Assembly: GCF_000832305.1 (NCBI RefSeq)
Contig: NZ_CP010537.1
Coordinates: forward strand, 496,001 to 560,000
Source: Cupriavidus basilensis
Lineage (GTDB): Bacteria > Pseudomonadota > Gammaproteobacteria > Burkholderiales > Burkholderiaceae
DNA length: 64,000 nucleotides
Reading direction: 5' to 3'
Shown: piece after piece, positions 1 through 6,880 of the stretch
How the letters are laid out: every line of letters starts with the position of its first letter
How positions within the stretch are numbered: the stretch's first letter is position 1
The notes under the pieces: generated by a model
What the model was told of the DNA's origin: nothing
The model's database searches: none
The model's input: the letters and a program-made list of their open reading frames with translations, nothing else
Made by a program: the position numbers and the translations under genes

Positions 1-803
1 CTGCCGGCCAGCTCCACCACCTTGATCACGCCGGGCACCTTCATCGCCAGCGTGGAGTCAACGCCGGCGAGCTTGCCGCCGAACACGGGTGGGCGGGCGA
101 TGACGGCGTACAGCATGCCGTCGAGCCGCACGTCGATGCCGTACTGCGCGCGGCCAGTGGCGATGTCGTGGCCATCGATGCTGCGCGTGCTGTCCTTGCC
201 GATATAGCGGAATTGGGCCGGATCCTTCAGCTTGAGGCTGGCGGCCGCCGGCACGGGCAGGCGCGCGGCGTCCTTTGCCAGCGCGCCAAAGCCAAGGCTC
301 TTGCCGCTCGGCACGTGGACCACCGCGTGGTTGCGCGCCTGGACTTCGCTTGCCGGCACATTCCAGCGCGCGGCGGCGGCAGCTTCCAGCATCATCCGCG
401 CACTAGCGCCCACGCGCCGCATGGGCTCGAAGAAATGCCGCACGCTGCGCGAGCCGTCGGTGTTCTGGTTGCCGTAGCGGATTTCATCGCCGGGCGCCTG
501 CACCACCAGCACCCGCGCCCAGTCGGCTTCGAGCTCGTCGGCCACCACCATCGGCAGGCTGGTGCGCACGCCTTGCCCCATCTCGGAGCGGTGGCAGACG
601 ATGCTTACCTTGCCATCTTCGGCAATGGAGAGGAACACCAGCGGGCTATCCACGGCACCGCCGGGCATGCCGTCGCGGCCGTACTTCTTGGGCTCATCCG
701 CTGCCAGCACGATGCCGTCCAGGCCAACCGTCAACGTCAGGCCGGCGAGGGCGCCCATGCCCTTGAGCCAGGCGCGGCGCCCGGCGGATTGCAGCGTGCT
801 CAT
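1..803 (-). CDS. Molybdopterin-binding subunit of an aldehyde oxidoreductase (IorB-like), partial
   Basis: The gene begins at ATG 803 and runs off the left edge, so only about 267 N-terminal residues are visible. The start has a twin-arginine-like signal (GRRAWLKG, residues 8-15, then a hydrophobic stretch), which suggests Tat export to the periplasm with the cofactor bound. The text that follows ([20 protein letters not shown] and later [20 protein letters not shown]) is typical of the molybdenum-binding subunit of isoquinoline 1-oxidoreductase-type xanthine dehydrogenase family enzymes. The ATG overlaps the stop of the [2Fe-2S] subunit gene by 4 bp (ATGA), so the two are translationally coupled. 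The real substrate is unknown; aldehydes or N-heterocycles are both possible. Family assignment is secure, substrate is not. Confidence 0.88.
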   Translation of the reverse strand, partial: MSTLQSAGRRAWLKGMGALAGLTLTVGLDGIVLAADEPKKYGRDGMPGGAVDSPLVFLSIAEDGKVSIVCHRSEMGQGVRTSLPMVVADELEADWARVLVVQAPGDEIRYGNQNTDGSRSVRHFFEPMRRVGASARMMLEAAAAARWNVPASEVQARNHAVVHVPSGKSLGFGALAKDAARLPVPAAASLKLKDPAQFRYIGKDSTRSIDGHDIATGRAQYGIDVRLDGMLYAVIARPPVFGGKLAGVDSTLAMKVPGVIKVVELAG

Positions 804-1303
804 TGGGCGCTCCTCTTGCCGGTCGGCTGGGCAGACGGCTTTGCCGCCACGCTCGATCTGGCAACGTGCTGGATGGCGGCGCGGATGCGCGTATAAGTGC
901 CGCAGCGGCAGATGTTGCCGCTCATGGCCCCGTCGATGTCTTCTTCGCTCGGGTGCGGGTTGGTGTGCAGCAGCGCGGTGGCGGACATCAACTGCCCCGC
1001 CTGGCAGTAGCCGCACTGCGGCACGCCGAATTCCTCCCACGCTGCCTGCAAGGCCTGCCCGATCTTGTCGGCCGACAGGCCCTCGATGGTGGTGATCTTC
1101 TTGCCGGCCACCGCCGAGATCGGGGTCACGCAGGAGCGGATCGGCTGGCCGTCCAGGTGCATGGTGCAGGCGCCGCACAGGGCCATGCCGCAGCCAAACT
1201 TGGTGCCGGTCAGGCCGAGGTGATCGCGCACCGCCCATAGCAGCGGGGCGTCATCGGGCAGATCGATCTTCTGCGGCTTACCGTTGATCGTGATGGTTCT
1301 CAT
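800..1303 (-). CDS. [2Fe-2S] subunit of the same aldehyde oxidoreductase (IorA-like)
   Basis: A 167-residue protein with the two iron-sulfur clusters of the xanthine dehydrogenase small subunit. The plant-ferredoxin-type cluster is formed by C38, C43, C46 and C58, and the C-terminal helical-domain cluster by C97, C100, C132 and C134 (CGYCQAGQ and CRCGTY). It passes electrons from the molybdenum centre of the downstream subunit to a cytochrome c. I start it at ATG 1303 because ferredoxin homology begins there ([10 protein letters not shown]); longer upstream readings contain no conserved sequence. No good Shine-Dalgarno is visible. A perfect 8-bp inverted repeat at 1430-1450 lies upstream. The length matches the family. 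Confidence 0.92.
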   Translation of the reverse strand: MRTITINGKPQKIDLPDDAPLLWAVRDHLGLTGTKFGCGMALCGACTMHLDGQPIRSCVTPISAVAGKKITTIEGLSADKIGQALQAAWEEFGVPQCGYCQAGQLMSATALLHTNPHPSEEDIDGAMSGNICRCGTYTRIRAAIQHVARSSVAAKPSAQPTGKRSAQ

Positions 1304-1429
1304 GTTTTTTGTGGGGATGGTGCAACGGGGACGAGGGCTGGCGGACGAGCCAGGTGCCTGCGCGGCTTTGCGCAACGCGCATTGTGATGCCGGCGGCAGG
1401 TACTCGGGAATGGCGGTGTGGGGATTTGT

Positions 1430-1450
1430 TAATTCCAAAAACTGGAATTA
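1430..1450. promoter_or_regulatory. Operator-like palindrome upstream of the oxidoreductase operon
   Basis: TAATTCCA and TGGAATTA form perfect 8-bp arms around a 5-nt spacer (AAAAC). The site is about 127 bp upstream of the [2Fe-2S] subunit start and lies in AT-rich sequence unlike its surroundings. Seen directly; binding by a dimeric repressor or activator is inference, and no regulator gene adjoins it. Confidence 0.4.
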
Positions 1451-1537
1451 TGACGCTGCGCAGGGTGGGGCGAGGGGCGGTGCGGAGGAGGGGGCGGGGC
1501 GGTCTTTTATGCGGCAGGCATGGTGCACAGTCGCTGT

Positions 1538-1566
1538 CGCGACACCGCATCTCAGGCGGTGTCGCG
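1538..1566 (-). terminator. Hairpin after the repeat-protein gene
   Basis: An 11-bp perfect inverted repeat (CGCGACACCGC / GCGGTGTCGCG, 7-nt loop) lies 26 bp beyond the stop of the exported repeat protein at 1593. There is no T-run on either side, so it may be a weak or factor-assisted terminator or an mRNA-protecting stem. Confidence 0.4.
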
Positions 1567-1592
1567 GCGGGTGGCCAGTTGCGGGTACCGCA

Positions 1593-2051
1593 TCAGGCGT
1601 TGGCACCTTCGGTGAAGACGTCGGCCTTGCCGCTGCGGGCGCCATCGGTGTAGGCATCGAAGCTGCGGGCCGGCGTAGCCGATACGCCCGAGCGATCCAG
1701 GCCGGCAACCAGCGCGCCATCGGTGTACGGGTCAACCTTGCCGGTACGCGCACCATCGGTGTAGGCATCGAATCCGCGCGCCGGCGAAGCCGAAACCCCC
1801 GAGCGGTCCAGGCCAGCGATGCGGGCGCCTTCGGTGAAGGTATCCAGCTTGCCGCTGCGAGCGCCGTCGGTGAAGGCGCCGGTTGAACGGAAGTCGTAGC
1901 CATACTTGTCGGCGGGCACCGAGGTGCGGAACTCATAGCCGTACTTGTCGCCGGCGAGGGTGTCCTTGGCAGAAGCGGCCTGGGCGGCGCCGATGGCGGC
2001 GAGCGACAGCACGAGGGTGGAAGCGAGCTTGAGGGCGAAGGTCTTGGTCAT
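1593..2051 (-). CDS. Exported protein with 37-residue tandem repeats, copy A
   Basis: A 152-residue protein with a clear Sec signal peptide (MTKTFALKLASTLVLSLAAI, cleavage after AQA near residue 24). The mature part starts with two DKYGY(E/D)FR motifs, followed by about 2.5 copies of a 37-residue unit containing (F/Y)T(D/E)GAR, GLDRSGVSA and PAR-FDAY. There are no Cys residues and no catalytic motif. I do not recognise a characterised family; small exported proteins with TDGA-type repeats are familiar from Cupriavidus-like genomes, but no function can be read here. The start is ATG 2051, preceded by CTGGAGAACATC, rather than an upstream in-frame codon. A paralogue at 22360-22818 differs at only four residues. 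Confidence 0.8.
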   Translation of the reverse strand: MTKTFALKLASTLVLSLAAIGAAQAASAKDTLAGDKYGYEFRTSVPADKYGYDFRSTGAFTDGARSGKLDTFTEGARIAGLDRSGVSASPARGFDAYTDGARTGKVDPYTDGALVAGLDRSGVSATPARSFDAYTDGARSGKADVFTEGANA

Positions 2052-2148
2052 GATGTTCTCCAGTATCTTAAAATTCGTTGAATTTCGTTGATTGTTCGCT
2101 GCGACTGCCAGAACGTTGCTTTGTTTGTGCGCGCCGTCCATGTAACGA

Positions 2149-2194
2149 ACTATAGGAGAGTCATCGGTGCGTTAGACCAGTCTTATCAGGATAA
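2149..2194 (-). promoter_or_regulatory. Promoter and operator region of repeat protein copy A
   Basis: On the minus strand TATAGT (2149-2154) could be a -10 box, with a poor -35 (GTCTAA) 17 bp upstream. The -35 lies inside an AGAC-CA-GTCT inverted repeat (2174-2183), which runs into a second one, TTATC-AG-GATAA (2183-2194). The arrangement is kept in the other copy (22916-22961). A weak -35 covered by palindromes suggests an activated or repressed promoter (inference). Confidence 0.45.
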
Positions 2195-2214
2195 ATTGTT
2201 CAGAATTTTTGAAT

Positions 2215-2757
2215 TCACGTCGGTGGCATCAGGCAGCCGCTAGCCGCCATCACGGCCGGCGCCGCCATCTGCGCGAGCACGCGCAACACGGCCACCTCGC
2301 TCTGCGTCCACGCGTTGCGCGCGGCAAGAAAGTTGAACGTCCCCACGCAGTGTCCGCGCTCGCATACCGGTACGTTCACCACCGCCGAAAGCGCAAGCCC
2401 GCGAATCGTCGAGATATCGTCGAACACGGCTTCAAGCGCCGCGTCCCCCTCGCCCACGAAGACCTCGCCCTGATGCAGCACCCAGCGTGTCCACGGCGTA
2501 TCAGCCTTGTACTTGCGCCCGCCCACGGGGTAAGCGGTGGTGTCGGAGGACCATAGCCGCACCACTTCCGAGCTGGCGCGCCGGTACGCGTTGATGGTGA
2601 GCAGCCCCGGGCCCAGCAGCGCGGCAGTGGCGCTGCCGATCGCATCGAAGGCGATGGCGGGCTTGGCCGCGCGCGCCAGCGTGTCGCATAGCGCGGCTAG
2701 CAGCGGCACCGGCAAGGTCACGACGCAGGGCGCGGCATCATTCACGGTCTCGGTCAC
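2215..2757 (-). CDS. Stand-alone GAF-domain protein
   Basis: A 180-residue soluble protein that is almost entirely one GAF domain (about residues 20-170; typical stretches are STIRGLALSAVVNVPVC and GTFNFLAARNAWT). GAF domains bind small molecules or cofactors; no output domain (GGDEF, kinase, HTH) is present. The start is GTG 2757, with GGGAGAG 6-12 bp upstream, and lies 4 bp past the stop of the Bug receptor, so the two genes are translationally coupled. This pairing suggests a sensor or binding role linked to the receptor's ligand, which is inference. The gene ends 1 bp from the duplicated segment. Confidence 0.75.
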   Translation of the reverse strand: MTETVNDAAPCVVTLPVPLLAALCDTLARAAKPAIAFDAIGSATAALLGPGLLTINAYRRASSEVVRLWSSDTTAYPVGGRKYKADTPWTRWVLHQGEVFVGEGDAALEAVFDDISTIRGLALSAVVNVPVCERGHCVGTFNFLAARNAWTQSEVAVLRVLAQMAAPAVMAASGCLMPPT

Positions 2758-2761
2758 GGCT

Positions 2762-3742
2762 TCACTCTCCCTTGATGCCCAGGTCCCGAATCAACTTGCC
2801 ATAGCGGTCCGCGTCGCGGCGCAGGATGGCGGCGAACTGCTGAGGCGTGGAGGTCGCGGTTTCCACGCCGATGGCGTTCATCTTTTCCTTCACGTCAGGC
2901 AGCGACATGATGCGGTTGATCTCCTGGTTCAGGCGCGCCACCAGCGCCGGCGGCATGCCGGCGGGGCCGAAGGCGCCGTACCACACGGACAGCTCATAGC
3001 CGGGCACGGTCTCGGCCACCGTGGGCACGTTGGGCAGCAGCGGCGAGCGCTTGGCTTCGGTCACGGCGAGCAGGCGCAGCTTGTTGGCCCTGACGTGGGG
3101 CAGGGTCTGCGTGCCGGCGGAGAACAGCAATTGCGTTTGCCCGGCCACGGTGTCGACCACGGCGGGCGCGCCGCCCTTGTAGGGCACGTGCAGCATCTGC
3201 ACGCCGGCCATCTTCTCGAACAGCACCGCGCTCAGGTGGTTGGTGGAGCCGGGGCCGGCGCTGGCATAGGCTAGCTTGCCGGGGTTGGCGCGTGCGTAGG
3301 CGATCAGTTCCTTGACGTTGCGCGCGGGCACCGATGGGTTGACCACCATGGTGTTGGTGACAAAGGCCAGCAGGCCCAGCGGGGTGAAGTCTTCCACGCC
3401 GCGAAAGGGCATATTGGGCATCAGCGCGGGGTTCATCGCGTGCGTGCTCATGGAGCCGACCAGCAGCGTGTAGCCGTCGGGCTGGGCGCGCGCCACCATG
3501 GCGGAACCGATATTGCCCGAGGCGCCGGGCTTGTTGTCGACGATCACCGGCTGGCCGAGAGAGCGGGTCAGGTGCTCGGACAGCACGCGGGCAAGGATGT
3601 CGGTGGAGCCGCCGGCGGCCCACGGCACGATCAGCGTGATGGGCTTTTGCGGGAAGGGATCGGCGGCGCCGGCGCCCGAGGCGGCGGCAAACAGCGAGAA
3701 CGTGGCAAGGCCCAGCAAGCAGCGCTTCAAAACGGCTTTCAT
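2762..3742 (-). CDS. Bug/TctC-type periplasmic solute receptor (1)
   Basis: A 326-residue periplasmic binding protein of the tripartite tricarboxylate receptor (Bug) family. It has a signal peptide (MKAVLKRCLLGLATFSLFAA, cleavage after AGA/AD) and the family hallmarks PITLIVPWAAGGSTDILARV, VIVDNKPGASGNIG and VPYKGGAPAVVDTVAGQ. Such receptors bind carboxylates and other small acids for TctA/TctB permeases, which are absent from the window, as is usual for orphan Bug genes. The start at ATG 3742 is supported by AAGGAAAGAG just upstream. It is followed 4 bp later by a GAF protein gene, and lies downstream of a gamma-glutamyltransferase with 130 bp between, so a peptide- or glutamyl-derived ligand is possible but unproven. 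Confidence 0.93.
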   Translation of the reverse strand: MKAVLKRCLLGLATFSLFAAASGAGAADPFPQKPITLIVPWAAGGSTDILARVLSEHLTRSLGQPVIVDNKPGASGNIGSAMVARAQPDGYTLLVGSMSTHAMNPALMPNMPFRGVEDFTPLGLLAFVTNTMVVNPSVPARNVKELIAYARANPGKLAYASAGPGSTNHLSAVLFEKMAGVQMLHVPYKGGAPAVVDTVAGQTQLLFSAGTQTLPHVRANKLRLLAVTEAKRSPLLPNVPTVAETVPGYELSVWYGAFGPAGMPPALVARLNQEINRIMSLPDVKEKMNAIGVETATSTPQQFAAILRRDADRYGKLIRDLGIKGE

Positions 3743-3821
3743 CTCTTTCCTTCTCCGATGGCTATGCGAACCGCACGGTGCGATCCGCCTTGATTCGATC
3801 CTGCGGGTCTGGTCCAGCGGG

Positions 3822-3871
3822 CCAATGCACCAATGCACCAATGCACCAATGCACCAATGCACCAATGCACC
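3822..3871. repeat. Octanucleotide tandem repeat (CCAATGCA x 6)
   Basis: Six perfect copies of CCAATGCA (3822-3869) plus CC lie between the gamma-glutamyltransferase stop (3873) and the Bug receptor start (3742). Perfect 8-bp arrays are prone to slipped-strand length change. The array lies about 80 bp upstream of the Bug gene, where it could change promoter spacing or read-through. It is not a CRISPR: there are no spacers. Confidence 0.95.
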
Positions 3872-3872
3872 G

Positions 3873-5702
3873 TCAGCGGCCCACCGCATATCCCTGCATG
3901 CCACGCGCATTGGCGCCGGCGCGCAGCACCAGCCGCCCCTGCGCATCGCGCTCCCGCGTGCAGGCGGACATCCGACCCTCCGACCAGGGCTCGCCTACCT
4001 TGACCTCATGGCCGCGCGCGCGCAGCGCCGCGATGGTGTCTTCGGGCAGCCGGGACTCCACGCTGAGCCGGTTGAGCACCACCGAGCGCGGCCAGAACGA
4101 GCCGGGGAAATGATCGACATGCCAGGCCGGCGCATCGATGGCTTCCTGCAGGTTCATGCCGTGCACGGCGTGGCGCAGGAAGAAGGCGACAGACCATTGG
4201 TCCTGCTGGTCGCCGCCGGGGGTGCCGAAGACCATATAAGGCTCGCCGTCGCGCAGCGCGAGCGAGGGCGACAGCGTGGTGCACGGGCGCTTGCCCGGCG
4301 CCAGCGTGTTGGGCAAGCCGGGCTCCAGCCAGGTCATCTGCAGGCGGGTATTGAGCGCGAAGCCCAGCTCGGGAATCACCGGGCTGGACGACAGCCAGCC
4401 GCCCGATGGCGTGGCCGCGACCATGTTGCCGTCGCGGTCGATCACGTCGATGTGGCAGGTGTCGCCAACGAAGATCTCGCGCTCGGCCCATTGCGCTACC
4501 GGCGGCATGGCCGCAAAGGTGGGCTCGCCCACGCCGAAGCGCACATCGGCGTGGCGCAGCGTGCGCTGCGCCGCGCCGAGGTCAGGCAGGCGGGGCGCGC
4601 GGCCATCGACCGTGCCCGGCAGGATGTCGAGCGAGGCGCATCCGCCGATCTGGCGCGCGCGTGCGGCGAGGTAGCCGGGATCGAGCAGGCCGGCCAGCGG
4701 CACATCGCCAAAATCGGGGTCGCCATACCACGCCAGGCGGTCGGCCATGGCCAGCTTGGCCGCCTCGGCAATGCGGTGCACGAACTCGGGCGAGGTGGGT
4801 GCGTGCGCGGCGAGATCGGCGTGGCGCAGCATGCCGAGTTGCTGCAGGAACGCCGGGCCTTGGCTCCAGATGCCGCACTTGGCCACCGTATAGCGGCCAA
4901 AATCCAGCGTGGCGGGCGCCTCCACGGTGGGTGTCCAGTGCGCCATGTCTTCATGGCGCAGCAGACCTTTATGCCGCTCGCCGGTGGTGTCGCGCACCGC
5001 CTGGGTACGGCAGAAGCTGTCGATTTCCTTGGCGACGAAGCCCCGGTACCAGCCATCCAGTGCGGCGTCGATCTGCTGCTCGCGCGTGCCGCTGGCGGCT
5101 TCGGCGGTCTCGACGATGCGCGTATAGGTGCGTGCCACGCCAGGCACCGTATGCAGGCTGCCCGGGCGGGGCACGCGGCCATCAGGCAGCCAGACGGCCG
5201 CCGAGCTGTGCCATTCGTTCTGGAACAGTTCGCGCACCGCCAGGATGGCTTGCGAGATGCGCGGCACCAGCGGGAAGCCGTCGCGCGCATAGCCGATGGC
5301 GGGGGCCAGCACATCCGCCAGCGTCCAGGTGCCATAGTCGCGCAGCATGGTCAGCCACGCGCCGAAGGCGCCTGGCACCGTGGCGGGCAGCAGGCCGATG
5401 CCGGGCACCAGGTCCAGCCCCATGGCGCGCATCGCCGCCGGGTCGGCCAGCGCGGGCGCCGGGCCTTGCCCGCAGATGGCGCGCACCGCGCGTTCGCGCT
5501 CGCTCCACAGCAGGATGGGCACCTCGCCGCCCGGCCCGTTCAGGTGCGGCTCCACCACCTGCAGCACAAAGCCGCCGGCAACGGCCGCGTCGAACGCGTT
5601 GCCGCCGCGCTCCAGCACGCTCATGGCGGTTTGCGAGGCCAGCCAGTGGGTGGACGAGGCCACGCCAAAGGTACCGACGATTTCCGGGCGGGTGGTGAAC
5701 AT
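3873..5702 (-). CDS. ggt: Gamma-glutamyltransferase family protein
   Basis: A 609-residue Ntn hydrolase. The large-subunit region begins FGVASSTHWLASQTAMSVLE and GGNAFDAAVAGGFVL, and the self-cleavage/catalytic Thr is T415 in GDTCHIDVIDRDGNMVAATP, the start of the small subunit. SSSPVIPEL and FGTPGGDQQ fit the substrate-binding part. Family members cleave gamma-glutamyl bonds (glutathione, gamma-glutamyl amides, some acylated substrates). Unlike E. coli Ggt, the N-terminus has no signal peptide, so a cytoplasmic location is likely, as in YwrD-like members. The start is ATG 5702, where homology begins; a longer reading from 5822 adds unconserved residues. A palindrome at 5834-5855 lies upstream, and the Bug receptor gene is downstream. 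Confidence 0.9.
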   Translation of the reverse strand: MFTTRPEIVGTFGVASSTHWLASQTAMSVLERGGNAFDAAVAGGFVLQVVEPHLNGPGGEVPILLWSERERAVRAICGQGPAPALADPAAMRAMGLDLVPGIGLLPATVPGAFGAWLTMLRDYGTWTLADVLAPAIGYARDGFPLVPRISQAILAVRELFQNEWHSSAAVWLPDGRVPRPGSLHTVPGVARTYTRIVETAEAASGTREQQIDAALDGWYRGFVAKEIDSFCRTQAVRDTTGERHKGLLRHEDMAHWTPTVEAPATLDFGRYTVAKCGIWSQGPAFLQQLGMLRHADLAAHAPTSPEFVHRIAEAAKLAMADRLAWYGDPDFGDVPLAGLLDPGYLAARARQIGGCASLDILPGTVDGRAPRLPDLGAAQRTLRHADVRFGVGEPTFAAMPPVAQWAEREIFVGDTCHIDVIDRDGNMVAATPSGGWLSSSPVIPELGFALNTRLQMTWLEPGLPNTLAPGKRPCTTLSPSLALRDGEPYMVFGTPGGDQQDQWSVAFFLRHAVHGMNLQEAIDAPAWHVDHFPGSFWPRSVVLNRLSVESRLPEDTIAALRARGHEVKVGEPWSEGRMSACTRERDAQGRLVLRAGANARGMQGYAVGR

Positions 5703-5833
5703 GCAGACTCCGTGGCGGATCGGGCAGGGTGGCGAAACGCGCTGGCGCTCAAGCGCGCAACGCAAGCCGAGTGGGATTGGTGCCTGGAAGTATAAGGTCA
5801 CCGGATAACTGTTTTTGGTCAATAAATTATCGT

Positions 5834-5855
5834 TGCATAACAGATTGGTTATGCA
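5834..5855. promoter_or_regulatory. Operator-like inverted repeat upstream of ggt
   Basis: TGCATAAC and GTTATGCA are perfect 8-bp arms with a 6-nt spacer, about 132 bp upstream of the gamma-glutamyltransferase start and 27 bp beyond the end of the LprI-like gene. A dimeric regulator site is plausible; the spacing also allows a terminator stem, but no T-run follows. Confidence 0.35.
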
Positions 5856-5881
5856 TGGAGCGGGTCATGGCCGCATCCGGA

Positions 5882-6700
5882 CTAGCCCTTCGCCAACGCG
5901 AACAGCAGAAGCAGGACATTCACAACGATTAACGCGTACAACACCAGCATGGGCGCCGGCGTGCTCCGGCACAGCGCAACCACGTTGCGCAAGCGCCCGT
6001 CTCGTCCGCGTTTGAGCAGGTAGGCCAGGCTCATGCCGAACGCGCCAAACCAGGCCAGGTTGCCAAGCGTGCCTTTGGGGGCGGAGGCCGCCTTGCTAGC
6101 GAGAGGGGGCGCGGCAGCGACAGCCGGCGAAGCGCGCGACGATGTATCCGCCGTGGTGGCGTTTAGGGCCGGTGGCGCGTCGTGCAGCGCGGCCATCGGC
6201 TGCGCCGATGCTGGCGGATTCTGTCTGAGCGGCATTGGCCTTGCTGCTTCGCCGCGCCGTGGACTGTTATGCGCTTCCAGCTTCTCGTGCTGCTTGCTGG
6301 AGCGGTTGGTGTCCCGGGCCGGCTTCGGCCTGGCATCGTGCTGCGGCCATTGCGCGAAGACACCGTCAAGACAGCGCACGGTGTCGCAAGCGTCCCGCTT
6401 CTTGCGCCAGGCTACGATATCCGCTTGGCGAATGGCACCTGCGTGCAGCAGCCGTTGCTGCTCGGCATAGATGCGCTCATAACCAATCGACAGAAGGGCG
6501 TAATCGCAGATGAGCCGCGCCGCGCGTGGGCCTTTGTCTGTTTGCCGCGCACACGCCTGGTGGCTTGCGGCCGGGCCTTGGCAACCGGCAGGGGCCGCAC
6601 GGCTCGCTGTCTTACAGACGATGTCCGACGCCTGCGCACCAGGAATGACAAACAGGCTCAATGCTAGGAGGACGGCCAGGTGGCCTGTGACCCTGTTCAT
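5882..6700 (-). CDS. LprI-like protein with C-terminal membrane segments
   Basis: A 272-residue protein. A signal peptide (residues 1-24, ending GAQA) is followed by a Cys-containing helical region (about 28-118: RAARLICDYALLSIGYERIY ... WRKKRDACDTVRCLDGVFAQW) that resembles the LprI/DUF1311 lysozyme-inhibitor-like domain. Next comes a long Pro/Ala/Ser-rich linker (about 120-205), then two hydrophobic helices near residues 208-226 and 250-270 that would anchor it in the inner membrane. The combination of an LprI-like head and a double C-terminal anchor is unusual. The start is ATG 6700. It is divergent from a LysR gene across 180 bp. Function is unknown; an envelope or lysozyme-related role is only inferred. 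Confidence 0.65.
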   Translation of the reverse strand: MNRVTGHLAVLLALSLFVIPGAQASDIVCKTASRAAPAGCQGPAASHQACARQTDKGPRAARLICDYALLSIGYERIYAEQQRLLHAGAIRQADIVAWRKKRDACDTVRCLDGVFAQWPQHDARPKPARDTNRSSKQHEKLEAHNSPRRGEAARPMPLRQNPPASAQPMAALHDAPPALNATTADTSSRASPAVAAAPPLASKAASAPKGTLGNLAWFGAFGMSLAYLLKRGRDGRLRNVVALCRSTPAPMLVLYALIVVNVLLLLFALAKG

Positions 6701-6880
6701 CGTGTCTTCTCATAGAAGTGACGATTTCGGCGCTGAGGTCCGGCCGGGATCCGTCAGACATTGTGCTACAACGTCACGACCGCGGTCCGCGCGTTACCGC
6801 ACGTACGCCGCCAGCATCTTTTGGAAATGGTCTCTTAATAAAATCAAAGGTGTGCAACGCGCACAGGCCCAGGACTTTCA

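Larger units (their letters stand above)
1589..2214 (-). repeat. Long direct repeat, copy A (repeat-protein gene plus promoter)
   Basis: This 626-bp stretch matches 22356-22981 at a constant offset of 20,767 bp with only scattered differences. It holds a complete gene, its leader and its promoter region. Homology stops abruptly on both sides: before the conserved CGCATCAGG at 1589, and after GAAT at 2214, just short of the next gene's stop. There are no terminal inverted repeats or transposase, so a mobile-element origin is not supported. Confidence 0.9.

Noticed and set aside
3822..3871. Octamer array considered as a CRISPR or integron-like array
   Set aside because: Units are contiguous 8-bp repeats without spacers; no cas or integrase genes are near.
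3498..5795. Very long plus-strand open frame (about 765 codons)
   Set aside because: It lies antisense to the gamma-glutamyltransferase and its intergenic octamer array; composition is Arg/Ala/Gly/His-rich with no domain. A high-GC shadow.
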